Assembly: GCF_030272615.1 (NCBI RefSeq)
Contig: NC_081409.1
Span: 243,533,924 to 243,597,923, forward strand
Length of the DNA: 64,000 nucleotides
DNA from: Cryptomeria japonica
Taxonomy: Eukaryota > Streptophyta > Pinopsida > Cupressales > Cupressaceae
Direction of reading: 5' to 3'
The notes below the pieces were generated by a model, which did no database searches, was not told the origin of the DNA, and was given only the letters and a program-made list of their open reading frames with translations. Shown in pieces: positions 23,845-34,780 of the stretch (within the stretch, counting starts at the first letter, position 1; every line of letters starts with the position of its first letter). A program made the translations under genes and the position numbers.

Positions 23845-24090
23845 TTAGTTTATTGTATTTGTTAAACACAATTCCTCCTTCACAATGTCTTCTAGGTGAG
23901 GAAATAGTCTTAAGTCAATGTCATCAATTGTCAAGTCTACTTCTATGTTATTACACCTCATATTTGCTAGGTTGTCAGCTAGCATATTGCCTTCTATGTA
24001 TGTGTGTGAGATACTGTGTGATTCAAAGGAATCCAAGAGAACCCAAACTTCTATCAAAATATATTGAATGTGCCAATTAAGAACAATCAA
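23845..24090 (-). pseudogene. LINE RNase H C-terminal remnant
   Basis: Reads VLLDSFESHSISHTYIEGNM then LADNLANMRCN: the C-terminal His and Asp (xxADNLAN) of the LINE-type RNase H, matching 17559-17744 (LLDSFKECCISHIFREGNRV). The N-terminal half with the first three acidic residues is missing. Confidence 0.8.
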
Positions 24091-24109
24091 AAGACCATTC
24101 CTTACACAA

Positions 24110-25021
24110 TGAGATATATTGTTGTTCTCTACTCTATAATCAGTTGAAGAGGCTTTGAATGCTTTTGTTAAGCTGCAACCATGCCTTATTGCTCACTCAT
24201 CTTACCTCTGTATCCTCATGCTTAGGAAATGAAGTGACCTTTGACCTCAAGCTTTATTAATACCTTTAACCTCATTGTCTTCCTATCACAACTTTATCTA
24301 GCACTATCCTCTTAAGGCTTGATTCAGACCTCCTGTGACTGTCACAACCTATAATGACTTCTTTTGGTCTAGGTTACTACATTTTCTTTGAAACTTTTTC
24401 CTTTGTTGATGAATGTTTTGTGTATAGGATATGCCTTCACAAGTTTTGTTGCTTTAACAGTCCCATATACCTTTGGTCTATATAGAAAATAATTCCCTGT
24501 GAGCTATTACTCACTGTATATTCTTTGAGTTTGGCATTCAAAACTATTTTTTTATGACAAAAATCCTTAATGAAAATCAAAACATCCTTTGAAATTCTTC
24601 ACAAAAAGGCACACAAATGTAAAGAAAGGAAAATAATGCTTTCTACGTCAGGGTCTTTGCTTGTTAATCTTTGCATGGAACTAACCCCACATATTTCTAT
24701 AGTAACAACATTGTCTTCCTGTAACAGTCACAAATACTTAGGACAATCATAACAAATGGGGTTCATTCCCAATTCCCCTTCACATCACTCTCAATTCCCC
24801 ATACCCAATCATGTAGCATTAATCATTCATTCATCAATTAATAACATATAACATTCATTTATTCATCCATTAATAACATATAACACTCATTCATTTATCC
24901 ATTAATAACATATAGCATTCATTCATTAACATATTGACATTCATTCATTAACATATAACATTCATTGTTTCGGTTTTTACATATTATAAAAAATATGCAA
25001 GCTATCATAAAATGATTACAA
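24110..25021. repeat. Non-coding stretch with AT-rich short tandem repeats
   Basis: No gene seen. From about 24815 to 24970 there are five or so diverged copies of a 25-35-bp unit of the form ATTCATTCATTAACATATAAC. The remainder (24110-24760) is unique-looking interior of the CACTA element. Confidence 0.7.
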
Positions 25022-25181
25022 TCATTTTTTTTGTTTCTTTTTTGAAGCTAAATAGAGATGAAGTGGAACATAGTTTTCTAAATCATTTGTCCCCCCTTCA
25101 GTTGTTATGCCCCCTGCTTGTGATCTTAATGTATTCCTAGTCGTGTACTCGCAACGTGGAGGTCGATGCAAGGGGGGTCTA
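25022..25181 (-). pseudogene. Terminal exon of the second CACTA gene
   Basis: A minus-strand exon-like stretch follows an acceptor TTATTGCAG at about 25182 and encodes RPPLHRPPRCEYTTRNTLRS..., ending ASKKKQKK and a stop at 25022. It lies downstream of three copies of a 75-nt exon and the Transposase_24-like exons, so it is probably the last exon of the same gene. Basic C terminus. Identity inferred from position only. Confidence 0.45.
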
Positions 25182-25253
25182 CTGCAATAACAAAGAAATG
25201 TTAAATTGATATGTTTTATTATTATTGTTAGGACTATTTCATTAATTAAAAGA

Positions 25254-25742
25254 ACATTAGAGTGGTGCTCTTTTCCTGATGGGGCCACATAATGGTCTTG
25301 ATCTTGTCTTATATCCTCATGCTCAACATGTTGAACACCCTCTAAATCCTCTGGAGTTGAAACATGAAAGGTTGCATTAATTAATACACCAATTTCAATT
25401 TAAAATGTTTAAAATAACATTAGAGCGGTGCTCTTTACCTAATGGGGCGACACCATGTTCTTGATCTTGTCTTATATCCTCATGCTCAACATGTTGAACA
25501 CCCTCTAAATCATCTGGAGTTGAAAAATGAAAGGTTACATTTATTAATACACCAATTACAATTAAAAATATTTAAAATAACATTATAGTGGTCCTCTATA
25601 CCTGATGGGGCCACATCATGTTCCTAATCTTGTCTAGACTAATTATGCTCAACATGTTGATCACGCTCTACATTCTCTAAAGTTGAAACACAAAACGTTA
25701 CATTAATTAGTACACCAATTGAAATTAAAGGTGTTTAATTGT
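25254..25742 (-). repeat. Three tandem copies of a 163-bp unit each carrying one exon
   Basis: Units begin at 25254, 25417 and 25580, exactly 163 bp apart. Each contains, on the minus strand, an acceptor (CAACTCCAG, CAACTCCAG, CAACTTTAG), a 75-nt exon (25276-25350, 25439-25513, 25602-25676) encoding an acidic phrase like EDLEGVQHVEHEDIRQDQDH, and a donor: GTATAG in the right copy, GTAAAG in the middle, but GAAAAG (broken) in the left. The exon length is a multiple of three, so tandem duplication preserves the frame. Confidence 0.75.
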
Positions 25743-25743
25743 A

Positions 25744-27442
25744 TTAATCCATAATGTGTTTTGTATAGCACTTAAATACATCCAGTACTAGGATGCACAC
25801 GACCATGACCATCATCTGCAGGTTGTGCTCAACCCTCACCAGGCTGCATTCCAATGTCATGTGCAGTATTATCATTGCTTGCCTATTTGAAACAAATATG
25901 CACATAATTAATTTATGGTGAAAATTAATATTGAATAGATTGCACAAGTATTCAATTTTAAATAAACTTCATTGAGTTTATTTACTTGCATGTTGGATGG
26001 AGTGGAAGCTTGTATTTTCCTTGTCAAGAGTCTTAGGTGTTCAACCACTGCTCCATAGCCTTGTTGGAAGGCAATCTTCATGTCATCTTCTATGGGCACT
26101 CTCTTGAATTCAGAGCCCCGCATTTTTGCATAAGGTCATGAATTTTTCTTACATGGTGTGAAAAACCAAAATTGTTTGCAATTTATTATTTGAATGCTAT
26201 ATTTCATTTATTGATACTTACAATTCATGTGGCTAATTTCATATAACCACTAGAGCCAAGTTTGTGATGCCTGTGTTTTTCTACTCTTGCCTTTGTTGCC
26301 TTCGATGTGTCAGACAACCTATGAAAATTTTGAAATACGTTAGATTATGTAAAAACAAAGAGTGATCAGTATATAATTACATTGTTGATATTATCACATA
26401 CCTTCCTTGGCCTGGTGGTGTCTTTCCTTTTTTTCTTTTCAGCCTTCTCCTTTCCATCCGACACTAGGTCTTTCCACTCCCTCTCTGGAATCATGGGGCG
26501 ACACTCGTACTTTTTGTCCTTCTCTAAATGTGACCTATATTGGTCCCTCACATACTTTAGATAGGTACCAACTTTTATAAGGACATTGGTTTGGTTGAAT
26601 GTGTTATTACCGAACAACACAACTAAATGATTAATGATCTCATCTTTTAAATCTTGATTTTGGCCATTCGATTATGTACGTATGGTGGGCCCAAAGATCT
26701 CCAATGTAATATCATTTAGATATTTGTAAAAAAACATCATTTCCTACAAAAAGATCATGGGATCATTAGTCTAAAAAGAGTGATCACTAAGTAAATTTCA
26801 AATGGATTATATATAATAATAATTAAAACATTTTTAAGTACTTGGGACCTTCTCTATCTTTATGGGAAAAAAATCCTCGGTCACCACAAATTTGACCGGC
26901 AATGTTCCCATATAGTAATACGGGAAGATCTAGGAAATGTTGCTAAAACATCACCAATACTAGTGGCCTTTGCATCCCCAAGTACATGTCCTAACGCATG
27001 TTCTGGCATTTGTTCGCTTCCAGAGGGTGTAGTACATGATGCCTGCATTTTATGTGTTGCCAACATTTGAGGCGACAATATAGGAATGGATGATGGGTCA
27101 GATGATATGCTGAATGTGCAAGAAGATCAGGATTGACACTTGAACCAACCCCTACTCCCCGTGAAACACCCGCAGTACCCTGATCATGGCCAACAGCATC
27201 ATGAGGACGCAAAAAATCATGTAAAAACAATTTATATTTTAGTTCATGACATAAAAGAGTACAAAATATAAAACCATGAATGAACTTATGTTATAATTAA
27301 AGATCTCATGACAGCTTACCTGCAAGTTTCGTGCTCTCTCAGTCAATATTTTAACCATTTCTCTTATCTCATCTATTTGAGGCACTATGAATAATAATTG
27401 AAGGATTTCTTCATTGCATTTTTTTTGGGTCTTCCTTATCAT
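25744..27442 (-). pseudogene. CACTA second gene, Transposase_24-like, multi-exon remnant
   Basis: Minus-strand exon-like blocks in order: IRKTQKKCNEEILQLL... to ARNLQ with a clean donor GTAAGC at 27314-27319; a stretch over 27180-26880 (SPQMLATHKMQAS...); FNQTNVLIKVGTYLKYVRDQ ... PMIPEREWKDLVSDGKEK with a lysine-rich tail (26620-26366); then LSDTSKATKARVEKHRHHK (about 26310-26250) and EFKRVPIEDDMKIAFQQGYG (26123-25908). The block with EREWKDLV and the SxxTKARVEKHRHHKLGS phrase resembles the plant Ptta/En/Spm (Transposase_24) family by my recollection. Stops interrupt several blocks. It lies downstream of TNP2 on the same strand, the usual order for the second CACTA gene. Confidence 0.55.
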
Positions 27443-27959
27443 ATCCAGAGGGTTTGCGGAATATGTGATGTCATCATCGCATAATAGTGACTACACCTCC
27501 CTATGGATGTTCTCCTCTACTGCTGGTGCCTTTCCCCGATCATCCGTATGTGAGAAGAATATTAAAAATATTATCAAAATTAACTTTATCATTAAGTGTG
27601 CATTGAGTTGTAGTATGAAAGCCTTGAAGGCTCCAAGTCAATAGGATTCACTCCTAATTGTGTTTTCTTTATGAAAGATTGTGATCAAAATCAGAATGTG
27701 ATCAGGTAATGAAAGCAAGGAATTGACAGTCCTAATTGGAGACAGTAACATGAAATAATGAGGTAAACATGTCGGGTAGAAGCGCTTGAAAATGAATCGC
27801 GATTTGTGCTCTAGGTCGGAGGCTTCCCTGTACGATCAATGTCCCGCTATGACAAAAATTAAATATAAAAAAACATTAGCGAAATGAAACAATAGACTTA
27901 CGAAAAATAACATAATAATAAAGTGGTATATTGGAATCATTAATTGGAGGTTGGGTAAA

Positions 27960-28710
27960 ATGGTATATATTATGTACCACCCCCATAGTAATTGTGTTTG
28001 TATCTATGTGATTCAAATTGTAATCAATTAGCAACTCTTCCCCTGTAGCTATTGATTTTATTGCACATACGAATACACAGTTTCCCTCGTGTGCCTCCAA
28101 AATGCAATTGGGTTACTTATTGTTGACCCAGGTCGTGTATTGTTTATAAACCCTACAATATTCCTTGATGCTTTTGGCCTTCTATCAATGTACATAGCCA
28201 CTCCTTTATTTTGATCCCTATCTTTTAGTTGTATATAATTTTCTAACAGTGCATACCTACGCATACTTTGTGTATATTAAACTAGTTACATCCAATCTTT
28301 GTAACTGTAACAGGGTCCAACATACTCCATCAATTCAGTAACTTTGTCGTAATAGACCTTTATGCCTTCCATGCAAAATAGGCCCAAACCATGTAATGAT
28401 GATGGTGCTATGTGATATATCCTCTTGTTGACACAAAAATCCGTGTTTATTGGAGGAAGTTCCTTGGGTACCCATTATTTCCATAGACGTTTATACCTCA
28501 AGGGAACCTCGTTGTCGCCTATGCTCTCATAATCATAAGAACATTACCCCCCTTCAACAAGAAAAAATTCCATGCATTTACAGTATTTTCTTCTAATATT
28601 TTCACCTCTAGTTGATCTCCCTCTTTTAGACCTACGACATGTCTCCCTTTCCTCTTCTCTTCCCGAATTTCCCTCACTTGAGGAAGATAGATCTGACAAA
28701 TACCTATTTG
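27960..28710 (-). pseudogene. SET-domain protein relic inside the CACTA element
   Basis: Minus strand, one main frame with stops plus one frameshift. After a Ser/Arg-rich segment (RSKRGRSTRGENIRRK) comes DNEVPLRYKRLWK, then SSLHGLGLFCMEGIKV (SET GxG motif), TELMEYVGPCYSYKDWM (YxG motif), YIDRRPKASRNIVGFINNTR, and in a shifted frame PNCILEAHEGNCVFVCAIKS then GEELLIDYNLN (C-terminal SET motif). The order and spacing fit a SET methyltransferase fold. The catalytic NHSC box is replaced by NNTR. Stops lie at about 28546, 28474 and 28289. It sits between TNP2 and the Transposase_24-like gene on the same strand. Enzyme activity is not supported. Confidence 0.7.
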
Positions 28711-28859
28711 GTGGTACTTACACTCCATCAAATGAAAGAGATAGTTACCAAAAATTCCTTGAGGTTTTTCATGGTCCATCAAGACGTGGGTGAGCATAGC
28801 TATAAGGTGACAAAGAGCATCTACAAGAGATCATGGACTTAGTTTTCCTCACCCTTCAA

Positions 28860-30012
28860 CTTGGCCGGTTATTTTTTTGGACTTTGATTTGATTTCAAAA
28901 GGCATTGATAAAGCTAAGACGTATGTCATATTGTGTCATTCGAGATCTAGAAGATCATGTAGTGGTATCAGGCTATGAGAGGATACCAAATGGAACCGAC
29001 AACCTGGTAGAAGCAAGGGCTCTGCTATTTGGTGTTAAATTAGCAATTAAAAATAAGGTTAATAATCTTATAATTGAAGGGGATTCTTGTATCATTATCA
29101 CAGCTTTGATCAAGTCTCAAACCCCCAACTGGCAGTTAGATTATATCATTCAGGAAGCAAGAGAGTTTCTCTCTTGTCTAGACTCATATCAAATTATGCA
29201 TTTCTATAGAGAAGCCAATAGGATGGTAGACATTTTGGAAAATAGGGGATGTGAACAAGAAGAGAAAAATATTACTCTTTCATCAAGGGAGCTCCATGAA
29301 GACAGAATTGCAATGGAGCACTTGGAGAGCGATTTCGACAAAGTTTAAGTATCATTTTACTAATATATTTTATTGTTGTTTATCACAAGAAAGACCTTTT
29401 GTGCAATAAATTAATCAGACAAGATGTAAATGTCTTATCCAAAAATAGGTTTCTTATTGATTAACCGTTGTATGGATAAAGATATGGCAGGTTGGGCTTA
29501 TGACATATGATTTAACTGAAAACGTACTGCCATGACTTGGAATGCCACTTCAGGTGGATGTGAAGTATTTAGTGTGATGATGTAATTGGAAATAATGGCT
29601 TGTACATGGGGTGTACAACCGACTCAAATTAGTCGGATCGCACATTCAGAATAACATCTCACAATCTTAACAAATGGGAATTAAAGAGCATGTTTTTCAT
29701 AGAGGCATCACTTCATGACATCGGGCCAGAGATAGGAAGACACGTGGAGAATCAAGAACCAGGGCAATAGTCTATTCAAAAGTGCCAAAATATTTGAAAA
29801 ATAATCCATAGCCTTTACAATGGAGATTCTTATGTATGACATAATGGAAATCATTTCAGCATTCAATTTGATGCAGGCAAAGGCTACGAATGTCGAAGTT
29901 GAGGACAGAGTAAGGACTTCATACAGAGCTACTCCACATGAGTTACTGGAATTCCAATGTCCTTCCTCATCGGTTGTGTAATTATATATATATGTATTCC
30001 AAAAAAAAATTA
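28860..30012 (+). mobile_element. LINE 3' fragment with RNase H remnant
   Basis: Plus-strand RNase H remnant (28905-29348), about 600 bp without coding, and a possible A-rich end (GTATTCCAAAAAAAAA, about 29992-30010). Inserted in the CACTA interior next to the SET relic. Boundaries approximate; the ORF at 30121 may belong to the same unit. Confidence 0.5.
28880..29348 (+). pseudogene. LINE-type RNase H remnant
   Basis: The N-terminal Asp region survives in a shifted frame (DFDLISKGIDKAK near 28880). The main frame reads CVIRDLEDHVVVSGYERIPN, DNLVEARALLFGVKLA (Glu), IIEGDSCIII (Asp), and HFYREANRMVDILENRGC (His and Asp kept as VDILEN). This is the plant LINE RNase H domain, frameshifted near its start. 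It runs open to a stop at 29346. A different copy from 17226 and 23845. Confidence 0.8.
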
Positions 30013-30120
30013 CAATGTGGAAAAGGTTAAATTCATCTCTACATAGTGTTCTGGCTCTGGGGTCTTCATTACAAAAAGTGTTCTACAAATTTGAGTTGTC
30101 TACCTTCATAAGCAGTTATT

Positions 30121-30426
30121 ATGGCATCAAGAATCCAACTTCGCGAGAGAATGCAGAACTTGGGTCTTTATGAAAATGTCCATCCACTGAGCATGTTTCA
30201 CACATTTGCAATACCGTGTGGAAGTGTCAAATGGGTTGGGAGGACAGTCATAGGTGAAGAATGGATTATGACACATCCAGTGGCTACTCCAAGCATGGTG
30301 GCTTCAAGGTTGGCTTCGGTGGTTATGGATCTCACACATTCAAAAGACTATACCAGGCTGATAATTGGGGCCTTTGTTCACTCCTTTCTTTTCACTTGGG
30401 AAGAGCTCAATTTGAAGTTAAACTAG
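30121..30426 (+). CDS. Hypothetical ORF downstream of LINE RNase H (possible family copy 3)
   Basis: A 101-codon ORF with GRTVIGEEWIMTHPVATPS and then SRLASVVMDLTHSKDYTRLI. Position by position this weakly resembles QRIIGEEIL... of 18289 and SQFLASLLDLGGDKVDMLML of 61935. It lies 770 bp downstream of an RNase H remnant. Coding-like text may continue to about 30715 in broken frames (NFYAIWVLREHTLLHLHGTH). The relationship is tentative. Confidence 0.35.
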   Translation: MASRIQLRERMQNLGLYENVHPLSMFHTFAIPCGSVKWVGRTVIGEEWIMTHPVATPSMVASRLASVVMDLTHSKDYTRLIIGAFVHSFLFTWEELNLKLN

Positions 30427-32070
30427 TATGATATTTTTGCTGGAGATATCTAGTGGTGTTGTTTCCTGAATAAGGATTTCTTTCTTTTTGATTCAATGCC
30501 ACGTTTAGTTTTTCTCTCCTTCATATATGGGTTTGGATATGCTTCTCCACAACCCTTTATTCAATGGGTCTGACAACACGCCCTCCAAATTGGTGAGCCC
30601 CTAGCTACAATAGCAATGCCAAATTTTTATGCAATTTGGGTTCTTAGGGAGCACACTTTGTTACATTTGCATGGAACACATTTTGCATTCCCTCTTCCAA
30701 CGAATGATGCCTCATCTTAGGATTTTGGCATTGTTGAATGAGCAGAGATCGAGAGGGTGCTTAATTAGGTTTGATATTAGTTGTCTCGCTACTACAATTT
30801 TTTTGCCCCTTGTTCATACTTTGCATATTTTGTTGGAAATCTCCTATTGTCCATAGTTGGGCAATATTAGTCGAGGTGCTTTTAGTTTGGATTTTGTAAT
30901 CTCTATGTAATCAAGTTATTTAATTGATGACCTAAAAGGCTCTATAATGAATGGTTCACAAGGCACAACACTTGTTGTAGGTTTTGTAAAAAACACAATT
31001 TTCTGCCCCAATAAGCCCTACCCACTCAATGTAAAAAATCACACTACCATATCAACCCTGTTTAGAAAATTGGAAGGATTTTATAGTGGATTTTAAGATT
31101 AATGGGATTTGACCAAAATATAGAATGCAACACTTACAGTGGATTTTTTGGCACTTGCATTTGTTCATCCTCTTTCTCCCTCCATTTTTTAATTTTCGGC
31201 TGGCTAGATGCTTTGTGGGCGGCTTGAAATATTTTTCAATTTCTGGTTGGCTGGATGCTTTGTGGGTGGCTTGGGATTTCAATTGATCTTTGCAATGATT
31301 ATGCAAATGGGCGTTCTATTGGGATCACTTACAGAACTGGATTAGCCTTCTAGTGTATTGTAGCCCCAACTCTCTGCTCCTGTGTGCGCGGGATTCAAAT
31401 AACGAGCCAAATAGACTATAAGTTCATTTTTATACTTTCAAAAAAAAAAATTTAATTTCAAATTTCAAAATACAATTTGGGTCCAATTATTTTCCTTCAT
31501 TTTAATTATTATGTAAACTTGAAGCACAAAATGTCTACAAAACACTTTATTTGAACACCTCCTAGAAGATATCAAGGCCTACAAATAATAATCTAATAAT
31601 AATGCAACATTAGAAATCGCTCTGAAATTTTAGAATAATATGCACATTTCACTAAATTAATGTGTTGTAATATTATTTGTCCATTTTAGTTGGCTTTTGA
31701 TTAAAGAGTTTGATCTAACATCTAATATCATGCAACATTTCCTATAAGTAATCTCTTTAGTTTGCATGAATAAACTTCTTCATAGCTTCAATATAAGATA
31801 GATATAAATATGTAAATATATGCCAAGTCAACAAGAGTAGATGGTGCAAAGTATCTAGGTGGTAGATAAGGATATGATGATATGATTGAGTCTTTTCTTA
31901 CGCCATGAAGGCTTTTAATAATTCATGATTTTGGGTCTATTTTAAAATGGATAGTTTAAACAAGATGTGCTCTTCATATATGAATTATGATCTTCAATGC
32001 ATGCTTCACAAGTACTCGGACATTTTTGTGCTATAAGTAATTTATAACAAATGGGTGGCCCTAGGAGTTC
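30427..32070. other. CACTA interior, no gene seen
   Basis: Only decayed coding scraps to about 30720, then AT-rich unique-looking DNA. A phrase GGATGCTTTGTGGGTGGCTT and its near copy form a two-copy tandem repeat at about 31198-31274. No supported gene. Confidence 0.5.
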
Positions 32071-32520
32071 TCATTTATTATGATTAGGGCTAGGGTTAGA
32101 ATTAGGGTTGGGGACATTTTAGTGCTTTAGGCAATTTATTATGATTAGGATTAGGGTTTAGTGTTATGATTTACTTTATAATCATGGTTACGGTTTAATG
32201 TCATGGTCAGAATTATGTATAATAATGCATGGTTTATAGTCATATTAGCATTAGGATTACAATTTGGTTTAGGTTTATGATTATAGTTAGGGTTAGGGTT
32301 TAGGGATAGGGTTCCCTAGGATAGGGTTAGAATTATGGTTATGATTGACATTTACATCATGGTTAGTGTTTGAGGTAAGGTTTGGTTTGGGTTAGGGTTT
32401 GGATTTGGATTATGGTTAGAGTTAGGGTTTAGGATTAGTTTTGAGATTATGGTTATAAGGGTTAGGGTTTAGGTTTAGCATATGGTTAGGGTGAGGGTTA
32501 GAATTATGGTTATGTTAGAT
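32071..32520 (+). repeat. Degenerate telomere-like array, G-rich strand
   Basis: About 450 bp of degenerate GGTTAGGG / TTTAGGG / TTAGGG units on the plus strand, interspersed with ATTATGGTTATGA-type phrases. The purest stretch is near 32287-32310. It is a mixed, decayed interstitial array, not a chromosome end. Confidence 0.8.
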
Positions 32521-32735
32521 AGAGAGAGAGAGAGAGAGAGGATGGGAAAGGGAGGGAGATAGAGGGGGGAGGGAGAGAGAAAAAGTGGGGAGGGAGGGAG
32601 TTGGGGCAGAGAGAGATGTGGTAAGGGAGGGAAGGAGAGGAAGAGAGAGAGGATGGGAAAGGAAGGGAGATAGAGTGGGGAGGGAGAGACTAGAAAGAGT
32701 GGAGAGAGAGAGAGAGAGGGGGGGAGCATACTGGT
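32519..32735 (+). repeat. GA-rich purine tract, roughly two tandem copies
   Basis: A run of AG repeats followed by GATGGGAAAGGGAGGGAGAT-type sequence, repeated once with changes (second copy from about 32640). Nearly all purine on the plus strand. ORFs on either strand here are low-complexity artefacts. Confidence 0.85.
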
Positions 32736-32849
32736 TTATTATTTTCATCCTTGAACCTGATGCTCGCTCTCAAGGGATGATCTAAACTTATTTTTGTAAG
32801 CAATATTGGCACTTCTTTTTATATTGTAATAATGATTCATCTTGCCCCT

Positions 32850-33115
32850 CAAGACACCATATTACCCCTTAGGACACCATACGATGCCTTAGGATATCAT
32901 ATGGTCCTACTTGGGGTTGAATGGTGTGCTAAGGGGTCTTATGGTGTCATTAGGGGTCATGTGGGGTCCTAATGGGGCCATACATGTGTTAGAGCACCAT
33001 ATGACCCTTAGGACACCATACAACCCCTTAAAGACATCATATGGTCCAAAAGGGTTGTATGGTGTGCTAAGGGGTCATATGGTGTTGTTAGTGGTCATGT
33101 GGGGTCCTAGTGGTT
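32850..33115. repeat. Tandem dimer of a ~135-bp partly palindromic unit
   Basis: Two diverged copies (about 32850-32985 and 32990-33115). Each has a left half rich in ACACCATA/ACCCCTTAGG and a right half with the reverse complement (TATGGTGT, CTAAGGGGT), so each unit can fold on itself. Confidence 0.65.
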
Positions 33116-33489
33116 CAATATAGATTTGTAATATTCCTTGTTCATGGAGGCCTAACTCTTTTCCTTGAAAATGTATTTTTTGATAAATTATATTACTAAT
33201 GAGATACTTTTTTCTTTTAAACCAATATGCAAGTCAATTTTGAGGAGGGTATGATATGGAATGAATGATAGTATCATGAAGTAAACTAGATTGGATCAAA
33301 GTGGAGAAACCCATTTGATAAGTATGAGGTTCATGAATATTCTGGATAGCTTTGAGGCATGGATATGTTGGACTGGTATGATTTATAGGTTCATTCAGAT
33401 GACATGGGTTTGTAACAGAATGAAGGTTGGTATGATAATGATGTTGATTGGCTTGGAGGTTGGTTTGATGGTTGGGGTTTGACAATCAC

Positions 33490-33957
33490 AATCATAAACC
33501 TAAACCAAATCATAATCCTAATGGTAATCTTAACCTTAATCCTAACCTTGACCCTAACCCTAGCCCTTGCAAATCTAAATCTTCACCCTACTCCTAATAA
33601 TAATTTTGATCCCAACCCTAATAGTAACTCCAACCCTACCCTTAATGCTAACCAAAACCCTATTCATAAACTCAAAACTTATTATAATTATAATCCAAAC
33701 CCTAACCCTAACCATAATTCTACTCCTAACCCTAAGTACATATTTCTGACCATGATATTAAACCCTAACCATGACTATAAATATTCAAATCTTAATACTA
33801 AACCCTAACCCTAATCATAATAATAAATCTAAGCCAAACCCTAACCCTAACGCTAACCCTAACCATGATATAAACCCTACCCCTTATTGTAACCCTAACC
33901 CTAATGCTAACCCTGACCATGATATAAACCCTAACCCTCATTGTAACCCTAACAAAG
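33490..33957 (-). repeat. Degenerate telomere-like array, C-rich on plus strand
   Basis: About 470 bp of CCCTAA-type units on the plus strand with AATCATAAT-type spacers and a higher-order repeat near its right end (two copies of a phrase with ACCATGATATAAACCCTA). It is opposite in orientation to 32071-32520, so the two arrays face each other around about 1 kb of GA-rich and palindromic repeats. Confidence 0.8.
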
Positions 33958-34194
33958 GTTGAAGCTACAAAAATTTTCTTATAAAACTTTTCACAACACT
34001 ACCCTAGATAAAATGTCTATTCCCACCTATCGGAATGTGAATGTTGTGAAGCATATTTATCATAATTATCCCAAAAACCATCCCATGGGTTTGTTCATAT
34101 CCTTATATATTTTTACACGATCCATACCTCATAATCCTTCAAAACAAGTTTTAAGATAGCATGTGCATTCAATGAGGACCTTTTTCCATATGCT

Positions 34195-34500
34195 ATTTGT
34201 TGTTTCACAAGAGTCAAAAAATAAAGGATGTGAAATGGTGAACCTTTTGCTATTTCGCAGAGTCTAAAAATGAAGGGTGACAAATAGTGAAGCCATTTCG
34301 CGAAATACAAAAGTGAGGATTGTGAAATAGTGAAGATATCGCCAATTCGCGAAAGACAAAAGTGAGGATTGTGAAATAGCGAAGAGATAACCATTTCACG
34401 AAAGATAAAAGTGACAATTGCGAAATAGCAAACTCAACGCTATTTCATGAAGGGTATCAACTACTACTTGTGAATTGGCGAAAAGGTCACCATTTCACAA
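34195..34500. repeat. ~58-bp minisatellite with CGAAAT/ATTTCG inverted motifs
   Basis: About five diverged copies with the pattern GTGAAATAGTGAAGxxATxxCCATTTCGCGAAAGACAAAAGTGAGGATT (written in parts). Each copy pairs an AAATAGCGAA-type block with a TTTCGCGAA-type block. Non-coding. Confidence 0.7.
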
Positions 34501-34780
34501 GGATGAATAAAGTGGGTTTTCTAAATGGCATCACTAGTATTTAAGTGGATAGTGCACACATGTGGAGGCCCAAAAAGAATTAAATGTTGTGAGCTTGAAT
34601 TAAAGGAGTTGGCATTCGATTTAAATTACATCACAAGTGCAAATTGAGCATTGAAGAAGTGTGGAAGTGAGAGCCAAGTTGGTGTAAGAAGTCGTAGGGA
34701 GCTAGGTGTTGGGTGCTGCAGACAGAGATGAGCAAGTAATTCCATCTTCCTCTCCACTGCTCGAATTGCATTTAAAAGAA

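Larger units (their letters stand above)
22605..24110 (-). mobile_element. LINE 3' fragment with RNase H and downstream ORF, minus strand
   Basis: Minus-strand RNase H C-terminal remnant (24090-23845), a conserved downstream ORF (23510-23176), non-coding sequence, then a T8 run on the plus strand at about 22603-22610 that would be the poly-A end. It lies inside the CACTA left subterminal region. Boundaries are approximate. Confidence 0.5.

Noticed and set aside
32475-32785. Ser/Pro/Leu- and Arg/Glu/Gly-rich ORFs
   Set aside because: Translations of the GA/CT-rich low-complexity tract.
32071-33957. A chromosome end
   Set aside because: Arrays are short, degenerate, in opposing orientations and flanked by transposon sequence on both sides; interstitial repeats fit better.
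34195-34500. CRISPR-like regular repeats
   Set aside because: Units are contiguous and diverged without unique spacers, and the DNA is plant nuclear; ordinary minisatellite.
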